Below are positions 11,230-23,595 of a stretch of DNA of 64,000 nucleotides, piece by piece; position 1 is the first letter of the stretch; every line of letters begins with the position of its first letter. The notes under the pieces were generated by a model. That model was not told where the DNA came from. It saw only the letters and a list, made by a program, of their open reading frames with translations, and did no database searches. Both the position numbers and the translations under genes were made by a program. This DNA comes from Artemia franciscana. Its lineage: Eukaryota > Arthropoda > Branchiopoda > Anostraca > Artemiidae. The stretch covers positions 21,695,637 through 21,759,636 of the forward strand of contig NC_088883.1 in assembly GCF_032884065.1 (NCBI RefSeq), read 5' to 3'.

Positions 11230-13015
11230 TTTTGTGACTCTAACTAAATAAAAAAAAACTAATTTTTTTTTAGCAAAAAGTAAGGAGCGACATTAAAACT
11301 TAAAACGAACAGAAATTACTCCGTATATAAAATCGGTTGTCCCCTCCCCAATCCCTCGCTCTTTACGCTAAAGCTTTCAATTGTTTTAAAAAGTAGAATT
11401 GTGGCAAAGAGTCAAACTTTAGCGTAAAGAGCGAGGGATTGGCGAGGGGACAACCCATTTTATATACGGAGTAATTTCTGTTCGTTTTAAGTTTTAATGT
11501 CGCTCCTTACTTTCAGCTAAAAAAATTAGTTTTTTTTTTATTTAATTTCTGAACGTTTTTGAATTAATGCATGTTTGGTTTTGGCTCTCCGCACATAAAT
11601 TATTAAAATGAAATTTGTATATTAATCCTTTTTTTGGCTAAATGGCTTTCTCTTAGTTTTGATCAGACGATTTTGAGAAATAAGGAGTGGAGAAGGAGGC
11701 CTAGTTGCCCTCCAATTTTTCGGTTGCTTAAAAAGGCAACTAGAACTTTTCATTTTTAACGAACGTTTTTATTAGTAAAAAATATACGTAACTTATAAAT
11801 TAGCAACTTACGTAACAAACTTTCATAATCTTATATTTTTATTATGTATACAAGAAGGTTTGTATCCTCGTTAATACCTCGCTCTTTACACTAAATCTTA
11901 CGTTTTGTCCCAATTCTTTAAGAATGACCCCTGAATCAAAAAGGCCGTAGAATAAATAGTTGAAATTACTAAAAATACTTTAGCATGAAGAGCGAGGTAT
12001 TTATCTCCTCCTTAATACCTCGCTCTTTATGCTAAAGTATTTTTAGAACCCCTCATATGCGCAATAATCTCTGTTCGTTTTAAGTTTCATTGCTACTCCT
12101 TCCTTTCATTTGAAAAACGTTTTCATGTTGTTTTTTTTTTCATTGTCTTCTTATAGTAATGCTAGAAAATCATGCGCCCTTTTCCTTGAATTTTCTTCCC
12201 CCATGACATATTACTCCAAGGAAAGATCCTCCAACATAGCCCCCTCCCCTCAGCCCCCCCCTCAACAAAATAAAATCCCCCTGAAAACGTCTGTACACTT
12301 CCCAATAACCATTACTATATGTAAACACTGGTCAAAGTTTGTAACTTGCAGCCCCTCCCTCAGGGATTGTGGGGGAGTAAATCATCCCCAAATACATAGT
12401 TATTATGGTTTTCGACTATTTTGAACAAAATGGCTATCTCAAAATTTTAATCCGTTGACTTTGGGAACAAAATGAGCGTGGGAGGGGGCCTAGATACCCT
12501 CCAATTTTTGGTCACTTAAAAAGGGCACTAGAACTTTTCATTTCCGTTAGAATGAGCCCTCTTGCGACATTCTAGGACCAATTGGTCGATACGATGACCC
12601 CTGGAAAAAAAACAAAAAAAAAACAAACAAATAAACACGCACCCGTGATTTGTCTTCTGGCAAAAAATACAAAATGCCACGTTTTTGTAGATAGGAGCTT
12701 GAAACTTCTACAGTAGAGTTCTCTGATACGCTGAATCTGATGATGTGATTTTCGTTAAGATTCTATGACTTTTAGGGGGTGTTTCCCCCTATTTTTTAAA
12801 TAAGGCCAATTTTCTCAGGCTCGTAACTTTTGATGGGTAAGACTAAACTTGATGAAACTTATATATTCAAAATCAGAATTAAAATGCAATTCTTTTGATG
12901 TAGCAATTGATATCAAAATTCAATTTTTTAGAGTTTTGGTTACTATTGAGCCGGGTCGCTCCTTACTACAGTTCGGTACCACGAGCTGTTTGACCAAGCG
13001 TAGCTTGGCTTAAAG
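11230..13015 (+). repeat. Interspersed repeat family R, copy 1
   Basis: A roughly 1.8-kb repeat starts with the foldback at 11274-11518 and continues through aatttctgaacgtttttg, ggctaaatggctttctc, a second foldback near 11870-12110 (tacctcgctctttac arms) and a C-rich part near 12240-12380. It ends near gagccgggtcgctccttac. The reverse complement of the same series lies at 18315-19790 and the start recurs at 63420-64000. It has no convincing ORF; the 12110-12424 open frame does not survive in the other copy. Confidence 0.7.
11274..11518. repeat. Foldback (hairpin) element of family R
   Basis: Arms of about 105 bp (aagtaaggagcgacattaaa ... ctcgctctttacgctaaag) pair with their inverse after a loop of about 30 bp. 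Intact siblings at 63431-63676 and degraded ones at 7087-7342 show it is dispersed, MITE-like. Confidence 0.85.
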
Positions 13016-13440
13016 TGCACTAAATTTCATAAACCTGTAAATTATCCGTATTTCAAACAGTAAAACTTTATAATTTTTTCATAAATCATATTACGATTCG
13101 AGTTTAACTACCCTAGGGGCAGATATTACCAACCAAAAAGAAGACAATAATTTTTGATGCTGACACAAATGCCCATAAGGTATTGCCGGAAAAATAATAC
13201 CCTGAGGGCAATACTTGTATCGTGTTATTTTGTTTAGTTTGCCGATTTTTTGGTATTTTTTTTTATACCATCAAGGAGGCACACTCGTGCCTCTATAAAG
13301 AGGCGACACACGACAATGTTAAGCGATCTTCGGTTCCAGTGATCGCAGAGGGATGGGGAGGGATGCATTTCGTAGCCCGAGCTCCAACTAAGAAACCTGC
13401 AAAATTTCATTCCCCTCCAACTTTTCCTTCATGGGAAAAA
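13016..13440. other. No gene recognised
   Basis: Low-information AT-rich DNA. The 13222-13560 open frame runs into a direct repeat and shows no domain. Confidence 0.4.
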
Positions 13441-13445
13441 TCTGG

Positions 13446-13906
13446 CCGAAAGTTTCGACCCGTCAACCCCAGCCCCCCTTTAACGTTGTCCGATCGGGCT
13501 GAAATTCACAAGTTAAGGTCCCCTAGGGCCCAGGAGCTTATCCGCGAAATTTCAGCTTGATCCGATAACTTCTTCCCTGTTTTCCAGAAACCACGCATAG
13601 CCACTTAAAATTCATTTTCTTTTTTTTCCTAGACGCCTACAGGTCACATCCGACATCGGATCTGGGTGTACGAAGACTCATTCGATGTGGAATTCTCCGA
13701 GTAAGTGCCCTTGAAAGTTTCGTAGGAAAATCTTAACCCCCCGAAAGTTTCGACCCCCTAACCCCACCCCCACCCCCTTTTAACGTTGTCCGATCGGGCT
13801 GAAATTCAAAAGTTAAGGTCCCCTACGGCCCAGGAGCTTATCCGCGAAATTTCAGCTCGATCCGATAACTCTTTCCCTGTTTTCCAGAAACCACGCATTA
13901 ACTACT
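13446..13906 (+). repeat. Direct repeat pair, about 160 bp, offset 300 bp
   Basis: 13446-13606 and 13741-13906 share cgaaagtttcgaccc, cgttgtccgatcgggctgaa, cccaggagcttatccgcg and ccagaaaccacgcat with few differences. The 135 bp between them are unique. Open frames in both copies read SDRAEI, but nothing suggests a protein family. Confidence 0.8.
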
Positions 13907-13983
13907 TAATTAACGTCTCCATAAGAGCCCATGTTAATTTGAAATTTTTAAGATTTATTGAGAAGTTATATTTACACACATGC

Positions 13984-14056
13984 AAGTAACTAGCTCAGTC
14001 GGTAGAGCGTGGGACTTTTAATCCTCTGGTCAAGGGTTCAAGTCTCTTACGGGCGG
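13984..14056 (+). tRNA. tRNA-Lys (UUU) pseudogene
   Basis: The segment is exactly 73 nt. It has a perfect A box (TAGCTCAGTCGG), anticodon loop CTTTTAA (anticodon TTT), and a T arm AAGGG-TTCAAGT-CTCTT. A T-run follows (14057-14064), a Pol III terminator. The 3' acceptor ACGGGCG is sensible, but the 5' acceptor AAGTAAC does not pair with it at all, and the outer pair of the anticodon stem is mismatched. It is a broken tRNA gene or the head of a tRNA-derived SINE. Confidence 0.75.
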
Positions 14057-14309
14057 TTTTTTTTCACAACATCAAAAAAATTTGGATAACACCTGGACAG
14101 CTTATCATTTGAGAGATAACAGAATATTAGCTTCTTATGAGCAAAAGAAACATTTCGGTCATTCTATCTATTTTTTTTTTTCTATTTTATACAATGATTT
14201 AAAAGCGGGGGGGGGCGGCAGCCACCCAAGTTCCTCTCCTAATTCCTGTACGAGGAGTACAGGAATTATTAAATTACATCCACCATGGATTGTAGAAAAA
14301 CGTACAGAA

Positions 14310-14780
14310 ATAATATGAAAAAAACTTCGTTTTCTTAAAGAGTTAAAGAGGCTGGGTCCCAAAGTCGAACCTTAAAACGTACAGGAATTAGAAGAGGCAG
14401 TTGGGGGGCTGCCGCCCCCCAAACCCCAAGCTTTTAAAGACTCTTTTGTACAGGTTTTTTGTTTTTTTGCTAACCCCCCGCTCTTGGCTTCGGAAAGGCC
14501 CTCTTTTAATTAACAAAAAATTGAAATGAATGAATAATGGAATAACTTCGAAAAATGTTAAACACAAAAGGACAGGAGAACCATTGCGCCGAAACTAGTA
14601 ATTAGTAACAATGAAGTCCCACCACAAAAAAAAACCTGTACAAAAGAGTCTTTAAAAGCTGGAGGTTTGGGGGGCGGCAGCCCCCCAACTGCCTCTTCTA
14701 ATTCCTGTACGTTTTAAGGTTCGACTTTGGGACGCAGGCTCTTTAACTCTTTAAGAAAACGAAGTTTTTTTCATATTATT
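14310..14780. repeat. Inverted-repeat element with about 150-bp arms
   Basis: The left arm 14310-14460 (aataatatgaaaaaaacttc, gtacaggaattagaagaggc, a GGGGGGCTGCCGCCCCCC core, agactcttttgtacagg) is repeated inverted at 14627-14780, leaving about a 165-bp loop. The core is itself palindromic. A partial copy of the GC-rich part is at 14206-14275. It resembles a MITE; no target duplication could be fixed. Confidence 0.8.
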
Positions 14781-15082
14781 GATGAAATAAATTGATGTTT
14801 GTTAACCAAGATGAATCGTCATTTAGATCTCATTTCCCGACTATATGGCAAAGAAAATTTTAACAAACTCTTACGTTCTTGTGCATGGCTAAATAAAATT
14901 TTTAATTTAAGATTTGGTTTAAGTTAAGCACCACTTGATGTTAGCTTAAACGGCTCATAATATAAATTATTTATCCTTTGATTTGTTTGCAGTTGAATTG
15001 CCAATAATATTTTGTCCTTCAGGATATTAGCCCTTGTTCTTCAGTTCGAAGTACCTTGTCATTTACTTTCGTTCAGAATATG
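14781..15082. other. No gene recognised
   Basis: AT-rich spacer between the inverted repeat and the piggyBac relic; nothing identifiable. Confidence 0.4.
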
Positions 15083-17273
15083 TTAAATCGTTAGCGCTCA
15101 GCATTCCCATTTGGGAGCATCTCATTTAAATTCTTTGTCTAAAAGATTATAGCTTCGCGAAATTTTAATATTTCCATATAAATCTAAGGCTATTCCGCAA
15201 CATCCTCAAATTTTGTGGATTTTTTAAAATTTAGCTTAAATTCGGTTGTTTTGACCAAATATTTTCGGGTGAAAAACCATCAAAAATGAGTGTTAATTTT
15301 GCAATATGTGAAAAATCTTGCTTTGGTATTTTAAACCTTTATGCTAACCTAATTTTAAGTTTATGAAGAACTTATACTAAAATATCTGCAAAGTAAGGAT
15401 ATAGTGTAAAATAACTAAAAATGTTCCCAATTGGGAATGTTCGACGTCTCGGCACCACAGAATGTCTCATGGACATGAAAGTGATGGTATATTTTAGTTT
15501 GCAGGTTACTCCCAAACTATGCGTATCTTTTAAAGAAAGATACTAGACGAACTAACTGATGACGAGGAAGAGGTTGATGTGGTTGTAATTCCTCCAAATG
15601 CGGAGAATCAGAAACAAATGACAAAGGGGCAAGGAAAATAGGGGTAAGGAGTCTTTCAATTATCTGTCAAATTATGTTGCAGGGACGCTATATCTTGATA
15701 CTACCGATACTTGTGTAACAGATGATGTAGCTGGAGACAATCCATCCAGTCTTCTTATCGCTTCTACTATGGATGCTAATGATTAAGACGGTGTTCTAAT
15801 AATCTGACACGAAAAAACAATCTCAACAGTACTATAATGACAGTCTCCGAAACTTGCATCTAAAAAATCTTAGCTTGAAAAGAAAAAACAATGGGATATT
15901 CTAAACTGGCAACAGATAGCATGGTTTGAAGATCTTCCATCAGAATAATTACCTAGACTGGGAGATAAGGTCAGTTACATAATAAACATGACTGAATTAG
16001 ACGTTTTTTGACAGTTCTAGGGCAAAATCTTCTCACAAGAGATCATATTGGAAAGCAGCACAATATGCTTCTCAGAATTGTAACATCAACTTCACATTGA
16101 ACTTTAAAAAACGGACACTTTTCTGAGAATTGTACTACAATGGCGCCACAGGCGACTTCATCGCCTTCACAGTGAAAAAATTTACTGGTCCTGGTCAGAT
16201 GACCTAGTCCCTCTTAGAAGTGAAAAATTCATAAGCAGTCATAAGGTGAAAAATTCATTCCTAAAGTAAAAAACAACCGACGCTTTGCAAATAATAATGA
16301 GCTCCAGGAAAGCAACGAAAAGGATACAGTGAGATCACTTGTACATGCCATGAACACTAAACTTCAGTAAACTTTCTTTAGACAAGCAAATTATCTCTTT
16401 CATTGGTGGTCACAGCTTCAAAGTGTTTATCCATGGAAAACTGATTTGATTTCGATACAAAGTATGTGTGCTAGCTTGTTCATAGATCTCTCTTCAAAAT
16501 AGATGTGTATGGTGAGTGAAGAAAGTGTAATTGACAGTCAGCAATGCCCTTTGGTCCAAAAGTGATCACAAGTCTTTTCTCTGTTGTTGCAAAAGCGTCC
16601 CATCACCAAGTCTTTTTTGATAACTTCTTCGCAAGTTATGATCTTCTGACACAGTTTCACTCACAAGGAATTCACGCCCAATCGCTGTACGTGAAAATTG
16701 CTTGAAGGGGTGTTGTCTCAAAATAACATCACTATTGAAAAGAAAGAGCGTGGTTGCTGTGACTACAGGTCAGATCAAGTGGTTTTGGTTATAAAGTGGA
16801 AGATATCCACTATAGAACCGCTTGTCTAGGGTAAGACACGATTTCATTGATCAGCTTGCAGTCTACCTTCAAGCTAAGAGTAAGAGCTCCGGATCTCCAC
16901 AAGTCTACCTTAATAAATCATCCACTCATGTACTGATGACAGCAAAGAAGCAGGATCAACGCCAAGTATGTGAAATAAATGCAAGGCTGAAGTAAAACTT
17001 TGCTTACAATGGTGTTACAAGCGTTTTACGCCTTACTTTAATTTATTTTAGTACTAGCTTTGAATAAGCATCACAAAATATATTTATCCGTATATGTCCT
17101 TCAGTTCCGACAATATTAACGTTAAACATTCCCACATGGGAAAACAATATCTTGTATACACCGTTGGTGCTAAAAAATATTTGACAATACAAATCTTTAA
17201 CTTAAAACCCCTTTTCATTGCACTAAAGTAAGTATCGCAAAACTTAACCGGTAACTGGGCGTTAATGGGTTAA
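15083..17273 (+). mobile_element. Decayed piggyBac transposon
   Basis: The element appears bounded by TTAA at 15083-15086 and 17270-17273. The right end, read inward on the minus strand, is CCCATTAACGCCCAG, and the left end is ATCGTTAGCGCTCAG, about 10 of 13 alignable bases matching. A second inner inverted pair is ttcccatttgggagc (about 15103) and ttcccacatgggaaa (about 17130). TTAA targets and a size near 2.2 kb fit piggyBac. The transposase inside is recognisable though riddled with stops. Confidence 0.6.
15540..16830 (+). pseudogene. piggyBac transposase relic
   Basis: Reading across stops and shifts shows the family's order of motifs: an acidic N-terminal stretch (LTDDEEEVDVVV), a YWSWSDDLVPL segment at about 16170, then NNELQESNEKD and SLVHAMNTKLQ. 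SLDKQIISFIGGHSFK and FRYKVCVLAC (16375-16480) follow, and then VFFDNFFASYDLL at about 16609-16650. The two Asp regions belong to the DDD catalytic triad of piggyBac. Stops and frameshifts throughout make it nonfunctional. It would cut and paste the element at TTAA. Confidence 0.7.
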
Positions 17274-18314
17274 CTAATTTTGAATCGGAATTTGTAACCT
17301 AACATTGTAGCTCCCGAACGACGAAATATTAATCAGATTTTATGTTTTTTGCAAATACAGGGCTAAGGGTTTGACATTGAGTGGGGTTTAAAGTTTTTTG
17401 AGTGGTTTTATGTTTTTGTAAAATTATGTTTTATGCACAACAACTATTTTCACTACTATATGGGTAGATACGGGTAATTCAAGAGTGAAAGTGCGAAAGT
17501 TTCATATCTGTGATAACTCTATTTAGGATGAATCCATATAAAAGACATTAGAGTTAAGCAGAAAGAGAATGGATAAACAGGCTGAAACAGTTGTCTCAAA
17601 AATTGCCAAAATTGGATAAATAGTCTCAAACAGCTCCTCATGGAGTGACTTGGGTTAAAAGTAAACAAAACGCTTTTTATGCTGGTATTATGTATAAAAA
17701 ATTAATAAAATTGCAATTCATCCATAAGAAAAAATTCCTTGTTTTTGAAAACAGAGGGAAGTCCCCAAAAAGCGAGTTATATTATAGAAAAACAATATCC
17801 AATTCAACATATCAGAAAAGTTTTTGATGCGGTTTTAAGCGCCTATCTACTAAAACATAGAATTTTGCTTTTTTTTCCTGAAAAAAGATGATAGATGTGC
17901 AATTAAATATTTTTTTCATTATTAATCATGCTAAAATCGGGAAAGGACTCATTGAAATAAAAATTGGAAATAATAGTGCCCTTTTAAAGACTTTCAAAAA
18001 AAATGTGGAATGCAAAAATAGTGTTTTCTGCCATTCTTTGTACCAAACTTTGATTTTAGCCCAATCATGGTAAATTTCTTTTAATAAAAAATGATGAAAT
18101 AGCCCATCAGTTTCAAAGTGTCATAAACTTTAAACTTAGCTTCCCAGTTTCAGAGAAAGCCATGAATCATGGTAGCAATTTCTTTCTTGAAAAGTTATGA
18201 GTCCAAACGAGATCAACGGTTACGTAGATTTGTATTTTAAGGCTTCATTTAACTAAGTTAAATCACTTTTTGTTGAATATATGTATAGTGATGTATAATT
18301 GCGCATCATCAAAC
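17274..18314. other. No gene recognised
   Basis: AT-rich DNA with two short open frames (17645-17827, 17888-18073) of low-complexity, Lys/Ile-rich content and no domain. Probably intergenic or old repeat. Confidence 0.4.
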
Positions 18315-19790
18315 AGATCATGGTAACGAACTGTAGTAAGGAGTGACCCGGTTTAATAGTAACCGAAACTCTAAAAAACGGAGTTTTGATACCAATATTT
18401 ACATAAAAAGAATCGCATTTTAATGCTGATTTTAAATATATACGTTTCATCAAGTTTAGTCTGACGCATCAAAAGTTACGAGCCTGAGGAAATTTGACTA
18501 GAAAACAGGAGAAACACCACCTAAAAGCAATACAATCTTAACGGAAATCACACCATCAGGTTCAGCATATCAGAGAACTCTATTGTAGAAGTTTCAAGCT
18601 CCTATCTACATAAATGTGGAATTTCCCATATTTTGCCAGAAGACAGATCACGGATACGTGTTTATTAGTTTTTTTTGTTTTTTTTCAGGGGTGATCGTAT
18701 CGATTCGGTGGTCCTAGAATGTCGTGATAGGGCTCATTCTAACGAAAATTAAAAGTTCTAGTGCCCTTTTTAAGTGACAGAAAAAATTGGAGGGCACCTA
18801 GGTCCCCTCCCACGCTCATTTTCTTCCCCAAAGTCATAGGATCGAAATTTTGAGATAGCCATTGTGTTCACCATAGTCAAAAACCTAGTGCCTATGTCTT
18901 CGGGGACAACTTACTCCCCCACAGTCCCCGTGGGAGGGGCTGCAAGCTACAAACTTTGACCGTTGTTTGCATGTACTAATGGCTATTTGAAAGTGTACAG
19001 ACGTTTTCAGGGGGATTGTTTTGGTTCGGGAGTGGGCGAAGTTGAAGAGGGTTACGTGGGAGAATCTTTCGATGGAGGAATTTGTCATGGGGGAAGAGAA
19101 TTTCAATGAAGGGGGCACAGGACTTTCTAGAATTATTTAAAAAAACAATGAAAAAATAAATATGAAAAGTTACTTCAAATGAAAGTAAGGAGCAGCATTA
19201 AAGCTTCAAAAGAATAGAAATTATTACGCCTATGAGGGGTTCACCTACTCGTAATACTTTGCTCTTTACGCTAAATTATTTTTAGTAATTTCAACTATTT
19301 ATTCTACGGTCTTAGTGATTCAGAGGTCATTCTTAAGGAATTGGGACAAAATTCAAGTTTTAGTGTAAAGAACGTGGTATTCACGGGGGATGAACCTCCT
19401 CATATACATAATAAAAACATACGATAATAGAAGTTGGTTATGTAAGTTAATTCGTAAATTATGTATCTTTTTTACTAATGAAAACGTTCTTAAAAAATTA
19501 AAAGTTCTAGTTGAATTTTTAAGTAATCAAAAATTGGAGGGAACTAGGCCTCCTCCTCCGCTCTTATTTCTCAAAATCTTTCGATTAAAATTATGAGAAA
19601 GCCATTTAGCCAAAAAAAAAATAATATGCAAATTTCGTTTTCATTATTTATGTGCGGAGAGCCAAAATCAAAATTTGCATTAATTCAAAAACATTCAGAA
19701 ATTCAACAAAAAAAAACAAGTTTTTTTTAACTGAAAGTAAGGAGCGACATTGAAAGTTAAACGAACAGAAATTACTCTATATATGAAAGG
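18315..19790 (-). repeat. Interspersed repeat family R, copy 2 (inverted)
   Basis: This is the reverse complement of the 11.2-13.0 kb repeat: it begins with gtaaggagtgacccgg, passes the C-rich part (about 18900-19020), the foldback-type words near 19190-19390 and ggctttctc-type text at 19600, and ends with gaaagtaaggagcgacat. The left boundary of the tandem array (about 19090) falls inside it, so units B and C carry only its last 700 bp. Confidence 0.7.
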
Positions 19791-21760
19791 GGCTTTTCCT
19801 CCTTAAGTAGGAAGGCTCCAATAGCGTTCAGATAAACATAGGAAAAGGTATGAAGGGATGATCTGTCCGAGAATTGATCTATAATCTCCCTTACTTTGAG
19901 ATAACCCTAATTAAGGGTGCTGTGGAATCATAGCTCCCTTGCTATTGCAAGAAAATATTTATCTTTAGTAGCATACAAATTTTGACCCATATTCTTACCG
20001 GCAAAAGGATGGAGATGTGTGGTGTTGGATTCATAAAAAAAGTCAGGAAATTTACGAAGAGGTAGGGGGAAGAGGTTGATAGTAGAAATCGTTTTTTAAA
20101 AGATGTTTAAATTAAAATGTTAGGTTTCATTTTTCTTTATATTACAAAGTTACTGCTCATGAACAGTTAACAAGGTGCCGATCAAACTAATAGTAACCAA
20201 AATTCTAAAAAGATTACTTTGATTGCAGTTTATACACTGAGAGAATTGTATTTTTATGGTAATGGTGATTCCAAACATATAAAATTAATTCAGTTTAATT
20301 TCAACCATCGAAAGCAAAAAACTTATGAAAATTTGTCCTATTTAACAAAAGAAGTATGTAATCCCAAAATGGGGAGTGTCTTTAATGAAACTTACGCCAT
20401 CAAATTAAGCAAAATCTATTATAAAAATTTCAAGCCCTTGTCTATAAAATATTGAAATATTTAGCTTCTTTCTGTCAAGAACGGTCGCGATTCATTTTGT
20501 GTTTTTTTTTTGTTTTTTTTTTCCAGCGGTGATCACATCAAACCAATACTAAAGGAATTTTATCTTTGTGTTGATGTTTTCGATAAATGTTGCTGCAACA
20601 ACGTAATGTTTCTTGCCATTTTGCTAAACGAATTCCAAATTTTAGTGGAACTGGCACTAAAAACCATTAAAATTCATAGGCAATCGATCAATTTGAATAT
20701 ATCAAAAACCATATATTAAGCTTTGAAGTTCTAGAGACAGTAATAACTCACGTTTTCGCATTCAATCTAGAAACTAATCTCTAATTCTTGTTGATCTTCA
20801 GGAGCACTTCTGATATTACCTATAATGTTGGTAGCATTCCTATCAATGGAACAGTCTTTTTCTATGTAAAATACGATATTACATTACAATCCTCAGCTGC
20901 CGAGAGACAGAAAAGTTGGTTAGGATATCATGAGCGTCATGAGAAAAATTTTTGGGCTTAACTGGGTCGGATTCAGCAAGTACTGCCAGATGTTTCAATA
21001 CAAGAAGGCTTTGAGTCAAACAGCTCTTAGAAGCAAAATGTAAGTAAAGAGCAACCCCTGGCAATCGAAACTAAATCTATGAGAACAAGTTTTGATTGCA
21101 AGATGTGCAAAAACTTATTTTTGTGTGTGTGTGTGTGTGATTTTGAATAGCTAGGTTTATACTTCTGACTAAATGCTATTAGTTCACATAAATTAACTTT
21201 ATTTTAGATACTATAACTGGAAGAAACTACTAGTAATATGACTGCAAAAAAATTAACAATTTGGTGCTCCACCCAGTTACCTTAAGCTATGTACACTATT
21301 CATCCAGCCGAACCCATTCTAAGTTTTCTTTTTACACTTTCCTAAGACTTTCTAATTTCCCTAAAATCCTTCCTTATGACTTCCTCCCACCCTATTTAAT
21401 GGTTGGCCAAAAACGATGGTCTTTTGCAAGCTATTATCCTTCATCCACTAAATATATCCTAGAAATCTCAATCTTTATCTCATTATAGCCATAGATAGTG
21501 GGATAAAATCGCGTTTTGTATGCTTTATAGTTTGAAATATGATTTTGCAAACGGGTATCCAAAACAATCTGTAGGTAATCCCTCTGGATATATAAAACAT
21601 GTCTTCCTCTGTCTTTCGGTGGGCCCATATTTCAAAAACCGCAATTTACCACTGTCATTACTGTAATTTGCAATATTCTAATCGAGGTTCGTGGACTTAT
21701 TCTTCTTAACTTTTTTCAACTGTGAAACAATACCCTGGGTTTTGACTATTCTACTTTAAG
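19791..21760. other. Unit A, left part: no gene recognised
   Basis: Repeated almost unchanged in units B (25320-27292) and C (38400-40380). The open frame 20219-20455 survives in all three but overlies sequence distantly related to repeat R, and recent duplication alone explains its conservation. No splice-bounded exon or domain is seen. Confidence 0.5.
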
Positions 21761-21769
21761 CGTTTTCAC

Positions 21770-22203
21770 TGTATCGACCTTCTTCACTAATAATACTACC
21801 TATGTAAGTGAAGCTTGATTGACATCCATATTGCCTAATGTTATCGATTCATCTTCATATAGCACCAATCCAAGTGACTCAGTTTTCTTGTTATTACTTT
21901 TCAAACCCATTCCTTTGAACTCTGAGAACTTCAAAAGTATAACCCATTTTGAAAATATTTTTATCTAGAAACGCTCAAATCATCAGTATATTCGAATTCT
22001 AGGATAGTTTCTCTTTCCATTTTGATTCTATACTATATTCTCTATCCTTTGCTACATAATTTAAAATAAAGTCAATTAAAATATTCACATAAATGGGGAA
22101 AGAAAAAAAAATACTTATCTCTCGATTTAATACGAAACTAGACACTAGCTTTATTTTCCACTTTAACGGCAGCACCGTTATTCTTGAACAAAGTACTAAT
22201 CAC
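21770..22203 (-). pseudogene. Reverse-transcriptase relic in unit A
   Basis: Read on the minus strand with shifts, it matches the plus-strand LINE at 49.3-49.8 kb motif for motif: VISTLFKNNGAAVKVENKAS, FRIKS, EYTDDLSV (catalytic YTDD at 21979-21990), NNKKTESLGL, DESITLGN and GSIISEEGR. Stops and frameshifts are frequent. It is an old copy of the same RTE-like family. Outer limits are unclear; similarity fades on both sides. Confidence 0.7.
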
Positions 22204-23488
22204 TTTAACGTTTTTAACTTTTAATCTTTTTAAACCATATGACAATAGAACCTTTGCTAATGCTCTCCAGTCTGCTAAACCAAACCTTACTCACAATCCA
22301 TAAAAAATGACGATTGAAGGGGCCTGATGACTCAGTTACTTCTCAACTATTAGTCTAATAGTGAAAATTCGGGTCGACGTTTCCTCTCCCCCATCTTCAG
22401 ACGGCAGTGTTTTTCTCTTAAAACTAGATCTACAGCTTTTCTAAGTCAAAACTAATTTGCCAAAAAAATATCATGCTAAGTAGTTGCTTCCTATACAAGC
22501 CATGCTAATTTTTCTGCAATTACCACTTTCATCGTTTTTACTTTTTTTGAACAAGTGTTTCAGTTAAAATTTTCGTAGAGACGTTCTTCCTTTTTTACAA
22601 AACTTTAGGTTTTTTCAACATCCCCTTTAACACACACCAAAGCTTCAACTTAATACCATCAACCATTCCGGAGGCATTGTAGATACGCCCTCTTAACAAC
22701 TCATGTGGGGATAGTTTGTTTGGATTTATTTCAATACAGCTTCAACATTTCCCAAATTTTTCATATTCAGACCCTTAGCTTAAACAGCAGTAGTAATAGC
22801 ACAAACAGTGATAGTAGCAACAGTAGTAATAGTAGCAGTAGAAAAAATAGTAGTAGCCTTAGCAGTAGTAGCAGTAGTAGAAGTATGAGGATGCATTCAT
22901 AATATTAGGATACTAACATCGTCCTTTTGCTAGGTCAACATCCCCACAACAACCCCCTTTAGTTTCAAATTCACACACCCTTTTAAAAGCCTTCATACAG
23001 ACGTTGGGTTGATTCAGTTCATCTTCAAAACCCTGGAGGTATTGTTATCTGTTCCTTGGACGATTTTGAACATAATGACACCCTCACAATTTTAATCAGA
23101 TGTATTTGTGGAAAAGAGGGCATGGGGGAGCGGTACTTTGATTGTAAATTTGGACATCTTAACCATCGGGCCCCAGCACTCCGCACGGGGTAGGCTTCCA
23201 TAAAATTGATTCCCTTTATGGCTTGTCTTGTATCCACAGACTTGAGCCTCTTTTTGGTGTCATGACATCACCATCGGCTCCTTACAATCACCCTGGGAAA
23301 GATACAAATTCTTCGTTAAAGGTTTGACCTATTTATATCGTTTTTGTAGCCAGTCATACTCGTTTTCCTGTTTTCGTTTGTAATTCGCACTGCTGCTTAT
23401 CTTCTAACTGCACATTTCGTTGTTCTCGTTCTGGCATATTTTGTTTTTACTGCGACAAGCCTATGGCTTTCTCCTGTATTGATTGAAA
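22204..23488. other. Unit A, right-middle part: no gene recognised
   Basis: It contains the AGT/AGC microsatellite near 22785-22890 and a 70-codon minus frame (23025-23237) that is unchanged in unit B and in the second sub-copy of unit C. It shows no domain, so I do not call a gene. Confidence 0.45.
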
Positions 23489-23595
23489 TCTATATATATA
23501 AAAAAGAAGTTGTTTGTTTGTGTGTCTGTCTGTCTGTCCGCATATGACGTCTGAATTATTTCATCATATACCAATTCAAAAACGAATGTATTCAA

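Noticed and set aside
20219..20455. A 78-codon frame conserved in all three tandem units
   Set aside because: The units are recent duplicates, so conservation is uninformative, and the region aligns loosely with the noncoding repeat family R.
22705..22902. Ser/Asn-rich open frame repeated in each unit
   Set aside because: It is a translation of an AGT/AGC trinucleotide microsatellite.
23025..23237. 70-codon minus-strand frame identical in several copies
   Set aside because: No domain, no splice or promoter context, and near-identity follows from the tandem duplication.
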